A DNA stretch of 13,496 nucleotides from an uncultured Bacteroidales bacterium (GTDB lineage Bacteria > Bacteroidota > Bacteroidia > Bacteroidales > UBA932). Every line of letters begins with the position of its first letter. Position 1 is the stretch's first letter. Shown one piece after another: positions 9,238 to 13,496 of this stretch. A program made the translations under genes and the position numbers. The stretch is from contig CAMNAD010000032.1 in the NCBI GenBank assembly GCA_946530505.1, positions 1 through 13,496 of the forward strand. The letters run 5' to 3'. The notes below the pieces were generated by a model that saw nothing but the letters and a program-made list of their open reading frames with translations, was not told the DNA's origin and made no database searches.

Positions 9238-9879
9238 ATGCATATAGCAATCGCAGGTAATATCGGAAGCGGCAAGACCACTCTCACCAAGATGCTGGCC
9301 GCCCACTACGGATGGATCCCAAAGTTCGAATCGGTGGATTTCAATCCCTATCTTTCGGATTTCTACGAGGACATGGCCAGATGGTCGTTCAATCTGCAGA
9401 TTTACTTCCTGAACAAGCGTTTCAAGGATGTCGTCGACATCTCCAAGACTGACGACATCATCATTCAGGACCGTACAATCTATGAGGACGCACGCATCTT
9501 CGCTCCCAACCTTCACGATATGGGCCTTATGAGCTCACGTGACTTTGAGAATTACTCCGACCTCTTCGAGCTGATGATGAGTCTCGTCGGCTATCCCGAC
9601 CTCCTCATTTATCTTCGCAGCAGCATTCCGAATCTGATTGCACAGATCCAGAAGCGCGGCCGTGAGTATGAGCGCAGCATCCGTATCGATTACCTCACCG
9701 GACTTAACGAAAAATACGAAAACTGGATCGCTGACTACAAGGGAAACCTGCTCGTCATCGATGCCGATAACATCAAGTTCGGCAACCGTCCCGAGGACTT
9801 TGAGAAGGTTACCGACATGATAGATGCCCAGATGTTCGGCCTGTTCTCCGCACCTAAACCTGAAACCACTGATTTTTAA
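9238..9879 (+). CDS. Deoxynucleoside kinase, second of a tandem pair
   Basis: This 213-residue paralogue carries the same P-loop (7-14), E31 in FESV, QDRT (77-80) and lid RGREYERS (140-147), plus a 10-residue polar tail (SAPKPETTDF) missing in its partner. Divergence from the partner is strongest at residues 81-107 (IYEDARIFAPNLH here against ISEGVYIFVANNY), just after the DRT motif. In this family that region helps form the nucleoside pocket, so the two enzymes probably prefer different deoxynucleosides. It starts 21 bp after the first kinase and ends 5 bp before the acyl-CoA synthetase. No Shine-Dalgarno site is seen. Confidence 0.93.
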   Translation: MHIAIAGNIGSGKTTLTKMLAAHYGWIPKFESVDFNPYLSDFYEDMARWSFNLQIYFLNKRFKDVVDISKTDDIIIQDRTIYEDARIFAPNLHDMGLMSSRDFENYSDLFELMMSLVGYPDLLIYLRSSIPNLIAQIQKRGREYERSIRIDYLTGLNEKYENWIADYKGNLLVIDADNIKFGNRPEDFEKVTDMIDAQMFGLFSAPKPETTDF

Positions 9880-9884
9880 CCGAT

Positions 9885-11807
9885 ATGGCAAACGAAAGAC
9901 CTACCATAATCGACTTTGTCGAGAAATATACGGCGAAATATGCCGAGAAAACCTTCCTGCGCGAGAAACAGGGGGACGTATGGACTGAAACCTCCTTCAA
10001 GAAAACCCGTGACGAAGGCCGCATTCTGGCAGCAGGATTCATGGCCCTTGGCCTCCAGAAAGGCGAAAAAGTCGCCCTTCTTTCCGAAGGTCGCAACCTC
10101 TGGATAATGACTGAGCTCGGCATCCTCTACGCCGGCGGCGTGGACGTGCCCCTTTCATACAAGCTCGAATCCGACTACGATCTCACCTTCCGTATCAACC
10201 ACTCCGACGCTCAGTTCGTGGTGGCGTCGGTGGGAGAGCTTCACAAGGTGCGCCGCGTGATCGCCCAGTGCCCCGCAGTCAAAAACGTCATCGTACTCGA
10301 CGACGTCGAACTTCAGGAAGGTGAAATCTTCATAGGGGCCGTGCGCGATATGGGCCTCAAGTTCCTGAAGGACAACGCCGCCAAACTCGACGAGCGCATC
10401 GCTTCCATCGGTCCCGACGATTATGCCAACATCAGCTACACTTCCGGCACCACCGCCGACCCCAAAGGCATCCTCCTCACCCATCGCAACTATACCGCGA
10501 ATGTGGAGCAGGGCTCGTCGGTAATCAATGTGCACGAAGATGCGGTCATGCTCATCGTGCTTCCGCTGGATCACTGCTTCGCGCACGTGGCGGGCTTCTA
10601 CACAATGATGATGTACGGCGGCAGCATCGCCACCGTGCCTGTAGGGAAGACTCAGCTTGCAACTCTGCGCAACATCCCCGGCGCCATCAAGGACGTGCGT
10701 CCGCATATCATGCTTTCCGTGCCTGCCATCACCCGCAGTTTCAAAAAGAACATCGAAGGCGCCATCCGCGCGAAGGGACCCAAGGTGGAGAAGCTGTTCA
10801 ACTGGGCGGTCAAACTCGCAATCGGCTACAACCGTGAGTATTACAACGCCGGCAAACCTTGGATCAAGCACTTTTGGAAGAAGCCCCTCATCAAGTTCTT
10901 CGACCGCAAGCTCTTCAAGACCGTGCGCGACAGCGCGTTCGGAGGCAGGATGGAATTCTTCGTCGGCGGAGGCGCTCTGCTCGACATCGAACTCCAGCGC
11001 TGGTTCTGCGCCATAGGAGTCCCCGTGTTCCAGGGCTACGGCCTTTCCGAGGCGACTCCCATCATCTGCGCGAATTCTGCCGGTCATGCAATTTTCGGCA
11101 GTTCGGGCCGCACCGTGGAGCCTATGGACATAAAGATCTGCGACGAGGACGGCAAGGAAGTGCCCGACGGAGTCACCGGCGAAATCGTAATCCGCGGTGA
11201 GAATGTCATGGCGGGTTACTGGAAGAACCCCGAATCCACCGCTTCCACCATCATAGACGGATGGCTCCATACCGGCGACCGCGGATACCTGTATGCTCCC
11301 AACCGCCGCTATCTTTATGTCACAGGGCGTTTCAAGAGCCTGCTCATCAGCGCCGACGGCGAGAAATATTCGCCGGAAGGATATGAAGACAGCCTTACCG
11401 ACAGCAGCAAGTATATCGACCAGGTAATCATCCACAACAACCAGAATCCTTACACCATCGTTCTAATAGTGCCCAACAAGGAGGCTCTCCGCCGCACGTT
11501 GAAGGAAAAGCATCCCGGCCTCGATCCGGAATCCAAGGAAGGCAGGGAGGCAATGCTGCAGATGATCCAGGCCGAATGCGATTCCTACAAGAAGGGCGGT
11601 TCCCACGAGGGGATGTTCCCCGAGAAGTGGCTGCCTGCAGCCATCGCAGTGCTGCCCGAGGCTTTCACCGAGCAGAACGGACTGGTGAATTCGACTTCCA
11701 AGATCGTACGCGGCAAGGTGGAGAAGTTCTATGCCGACCGCATCGAGTATGCATATACTCCGGAAGGAAAGCAGTTGCTCAACCCCAAGAATATCGAATC
11801 AGTTTAA
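9885..11807 (+). CDS. AMP-forming long-chain acyl-CoA synthetase
   Basis: The 640-residue enzyme of the ANL superfamily activates a fatty acid with ATP to an acyl-adenylate and then forms acyl-CoA; it resembles the FadD15-like long-chain synthetases common in Bacteroidetes. Visible motifs are the phosphate-binding loop YTSGTTADPKG (185-195), GYGLSEATP (384-392), WLHTGDRGYL (460-469) with the ribose-binding Asp464, the hinge region VTGRFKSLL (479-487), and a C-terminal STSKIVRGK (603-611) whose Lys606 suits the catalytic lysine. The loop has Ala191 where most family members have Gly. No signal peptide or membrane helix is evident, so it is cytosolic or peripheral at the inner membrane. It is spaced 5 bp from the kinase before it and 12 bp from the transporter after it. 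Exact chain-length preference cannot be told. Confidence 0.93.
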   Translation: MANERPTIIDFVEKYTAKYAEKTFLREKQGDVWTETSFKKTRDEGRILAAGFMALGLQKGEKVALLSEGRNLWIMTELGILYAGGVDVPLSYKLESDYDLTFRINHSDAQFVVASVGELHKVRRVIAQCPAVKNVIVLDDVELQEGEIFIGAVRDMGLKFLKDNAAKLDERIASIGPDDYANISYTSGTTADPKGILLTHRNYTANVEQGSSVINVHEDAVMLIVLPLDHCFAHVAGFYTMMMYGGSIATVPVGKTQLATLRNIPGAIKDVRPHIMLSVPAITRSFKKNIEGAIRAKGPKVEKLFNWAVKLAIGYNREYYNAGKPWIKHFWKKPLIKFFDRKLFKTVRDSAFGGRMEFFVGGGALLDIELQRWFCAIGVPVFQGYGLSEATPIICANSAGHAIFGSSGRTVEPMDIKICDEDGKEVPDGVTGEIVIRGENVMAGYWKNPESTASTIIDGWLHTGDRGYLYAPNRRYLYVTGRFKSLLISADGEKYSPEGYEDSLTDSSKYIDQVIIHNNQNPYTIVLIVPNKEALRRTLKEKHPGLDPESKEGREAMLQMIQAECDSYKKGGSHEGMFPEKWLPAAIAVLPEAFTEQNGLVNSTSKIVRGKVEKFYADRIEYAYTPEGKQLLNPKNIESV

Positions 11808-11819
11808 ATCAATAATACT

Positions 11820-13091
11820 ATGGCTAATGCAGTAAAGAAACAGAACTACACCCCGGCCATCGTGGTGATGTTCGCTTTGTTCTTCATGATCGCATTCGTG
11901 ACGAACCTCGCAGGTTCGATGGGTGTGATCGTTACCAACCAGTTCGGCGCTTCCAAAGCCCTTTCACAGCTCGGAACTCTTGCCAACTTCATCGCTTACG
12001 CCTGCATGGGTATCCCCGCAGGTATCATCCTCAAGCGCAAGGGTTACAAGTTCACTGCTCTGGCGGCAGTTACCGTCGGTTTCATCGGCGTAGGCATCCA
12101 GTTCCTCTCCGGATATGTCGAGAGCTTTGCAGTTTATGTGCTCGGTGCTTTCGTGGCCGGATTCTCGATGTGTATGCTCAACATTGTGGTGAACCCTATG
12201 CTCAACACCCTCGGCGGAGGCGGCAACAAGGGTAACCAGCTCATCCAGTGGGGCGGCACCTGCAATTCCACCGGAGGTACCATCGCTCCTATCTTTGTAG
12301 GCTGGCTGGTAGGCGGAAGCATCGCGGACGCAACCGTTTCGAAGGCTGCTCCCGTGATGATCATCGCCATGGCAATCTTCGCCATCGCTTTCATCGTGAT
12401 CTCCCTTACCCAGATACCCGAGCCTCACATGGAGACCCCCGAAGAGAAGGCTGCACGCCTCGCAGGCAATGTTCAGAAGGATCCTCACAGCGCACTTTCT
12501 TTCCGTCACTTCGTGCTCGGTGCTATCGCCATTTTCTTCTATGTAGGAATTGAGGTCGGCATCCCCAACACTGCCAACGTCTACTATTCCGGACTTGACT
12601 GGGTAGGCCCTGCAATCGCCGGCACCATGATCGGCGGCTACTGGCTCAGTATGCTCATCGGCCGTCTGATCGGCGCATCCCTCGGTTCCAAGATCAGCAG
12701 CAAGACCATGCTTGGCGTGATGAGCGCCGTTGCCATCGTGCTTGTGATCTGCGCAATCTTCACCCCCGAAACCGTGCATATCAAGATCGGAGCCAACACC
12801 ATTCCTCTGTCGCTCGGATTCCTTGTGCTCTGCGGCCTCTGCACCTCCATCATGTGGGGCGCAATCTTCAACCTCGCAGTCGAGGGTCTCGGCAAATACA
12901 CCGCAGCTGCATCGGGTATCTTCATGACTCTGGTTTGCGGCGGCGGCATCATTCCGTTCTTCCAGAACCTTCTTGCCGACCATGTAGGATCGCTTCAGAG
13001 CTATTGGCTCATTATTGCCTGCCTCGCATTCCTCGTATACTATGCATTCGCAGGTTCCAAGAATGTCAACACCGATATCAAAGTAGACTAA
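11820..13091 (+). CDS. MFS sugar transporter, FHS-like (fucose/glucose/galactose:H+ symporter type)
   Basis: The 423-residue inner-membrane protein has about twelve hydrophobic segments in two halves, separated by a charged cytoplasmic loop at about 200-220 (PEPHMETPEEKAARL). The loop IILKRKGYK (70-78) matches the conserved MFS loop between helices 2 and 3. NIVVNPMLNTLGG (121-133) and QLIQWGGTCNSTGG (140-153) are like the corresponding regions of FucP/GluP-type carriers, where Asn and Gln line the sugar path. Together with the ROK sugar kinase that starts 3 bp after its stop, this points to proton-driven uptake of a hexose or amino sugar followed by phosphorylation. The substrate is inferred from context and could be glucose, galactose or N-acetylglucosamine. 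Confidence 0.87.
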   Translation: MANAVKKQNYTPAIVVMFALFFMIAFVTNLAGSMGVIVTNQFGASKALSQLGTLANFIAYACMGIPAGIILKRKGYKFTALAAVTVGFIGVGIQFLSGYVESFAVYVLGAFVAGFSMCMLNIVVNPMLNTLGGGGNKGNQLIQWGGTCNSTGGTIAPIFVGWLVGGSIADATVSKAAPVMIIAMAIFAIAFIVISLTQIPEPHMETPEEKAARLAGNVQKDPHSALSFRHFVLGAIAIFFYVGIEVGIPNTANVYYSGLDWVGPAIAGTMIGGYWLSMLIGRLIGASLGSKISSKTMLGVMSAVAIVLVICAIFTPETVHIKIGANTIPLSLGFLVLCGLCTSIMWGAIFNLAVEGLGKYTAAASGIFMTLVCGGGIIPFFQNLLADHVGSLQSYWLIIACLAFLVYYAFAGSKNVNTDIKVD

Positions 13092-13094
13092 GAT

Positions 13095-13496
13095 ATGGAT
13101 AAAGATTTTGTAGTAGGCATAGACATAGGCGGCCAGAGCTGCAAGCTCGGCGTTGTAGATGCGCGTGGCGAGGTGCTCGCACAGAGCGTCATCAAGACCA
13201 ATAACAATCCCGACGCGGACGTAATCATCAAGGAACTTGCCGAGGCTGTCATCAAACTGGTGGCGCAGGCCGGCAAGCACGGCCAGATCCGCGGCATAGG
13301 CGTAGGCGCCCCCAACGGAAACTATTATACCGGAAGCATTGCCTTCGCACCCAATCTTCCCTGGGCTGCTCACGGCGAGGTCAAGTTCGCACAGAAACTT
13401 TCCGAGGCCTGCGGAGGCATCCCCGTATCCCTTACCAACGATGCCAATGCGGCGGCTGTGGGTGAAATGACCTACGGCGTCGCCAAGGGTATGAAG
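13095..13496 (+). CDS. ROK-family sugar kinase (glucokinase-like), N-terminal part, cut by window end
   Basis: The first 134 residues are present and the frame runs off the right edge; full ROK kinases are about 300 residues. The ATP phosphate loop is GIDIGGQSCKLGVVD (8-22), with Gln at the place where DIGGT is usual. GVGAPN (69-74) and APNLPW (84-89) follow the ROK pattern, and NDANAAAVGE (114-123) contains the catalytic aspartate D115. The sugar-binding ExGH motif and the zinc-binding cysteine cluster would lie beyond the window, so glucokinase cannot be told apart from N-acetylglucosamine or other hexose kinase. The 3-bp gap to the transporter implies co-expression and a shared pathway. 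Confidence 0.88.
   Translation, partial: MDKDFVVGIDIGGQSCKLGVVDARGEVLAQSVIKTNNNPDADVIIKELAEAVIKLVAQAGKHGQIRGIGVGAPNGNYYTGSIAFAPNLPWAAHGEVKFAQKLSEACGGIPVSLTNDANAAAVGEMTYGVAKGMK

Noticed and set aside
11964..13373. Minus-strand open frame of 469 codons
   Set aside because: It is opposite the MFS and ROK genes, with no motif; a shadow of the transporter codons.

Overview
The window looks like chromosomal DNA from a member of the Bacteroidetes, most probably Bacteroidales. Several genes are preceded by the Bacteroidetes -7 promoter box TAnnTTTG, Shine-Dalgarno sites are essentially absent before the starts, and the proteins resemble gut Bacteroidales versions (tandem deoxynucleoside kinases, an FHS-like sugar carrier next to a ROK kinase, a YiiX-type lipoprotein). 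Codon third positions are GC-rich, so this is not a low-GC Bacteroides. I cannot place the genus.

Layout. 1-194: upstream region with one weak promoter candidate. 195-2321 (+): exported GH36 alpha-galactosidase. 2367-3017 (-): YiiX-like NlpC/P60-type lipoprotein, convergent with the galactosidase. 3018-3054: compact, nearly symmetric divergent promoter. 3058-3234 (+): 58-residue protein matching only the C-terminal end of ZIP metal transporters. 3258-7823 (+): tightly packed uvrA, uridine-kinase-like kinase and murQ. 7809-8519 (-): metallo-beta-lactamase-fold hydrolase whose 3' end overlaps murQ by 15 bp. 8520-8604: second divergent promoter region. 8605 to the right edge (+): two tandem deoxynucleoside kinases, an acyl-CoA synthetase, an MFS sugar transporter and a ROK kinase cut by the window end, with gaps of 21, 5, 12 and 3 bp, so probably one transcript.

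Function. Most of the content is housekeeping or salvage: DNA repair (UvrA), nucleoside salvage (uridine-kinase-like protein and two deoxynucleoside kinases), cell-wall recycling (MurQ), fatty-acid activation, and sugar uptake plus phosphorylation (MFS with ROK). The alpha-galactosidase could supply free hexose, but it is not physically linked to the MFS/ROK pair.

The most unusual part is the MBL hydrolase gene. It carries a 50-bp inverted repeat that coincides with about 17 extra residues near its N-terminus. It also carries two tandem 51-bp units, each built around a 34-bp hairpin with GCAGACAC/GTGTCTGC arms, all in frame. This resembles palindromic elements that insert into coding sequence without breaking it. 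A second point of interest is the orphan ZIP C-terminal fragment with its own promoter.
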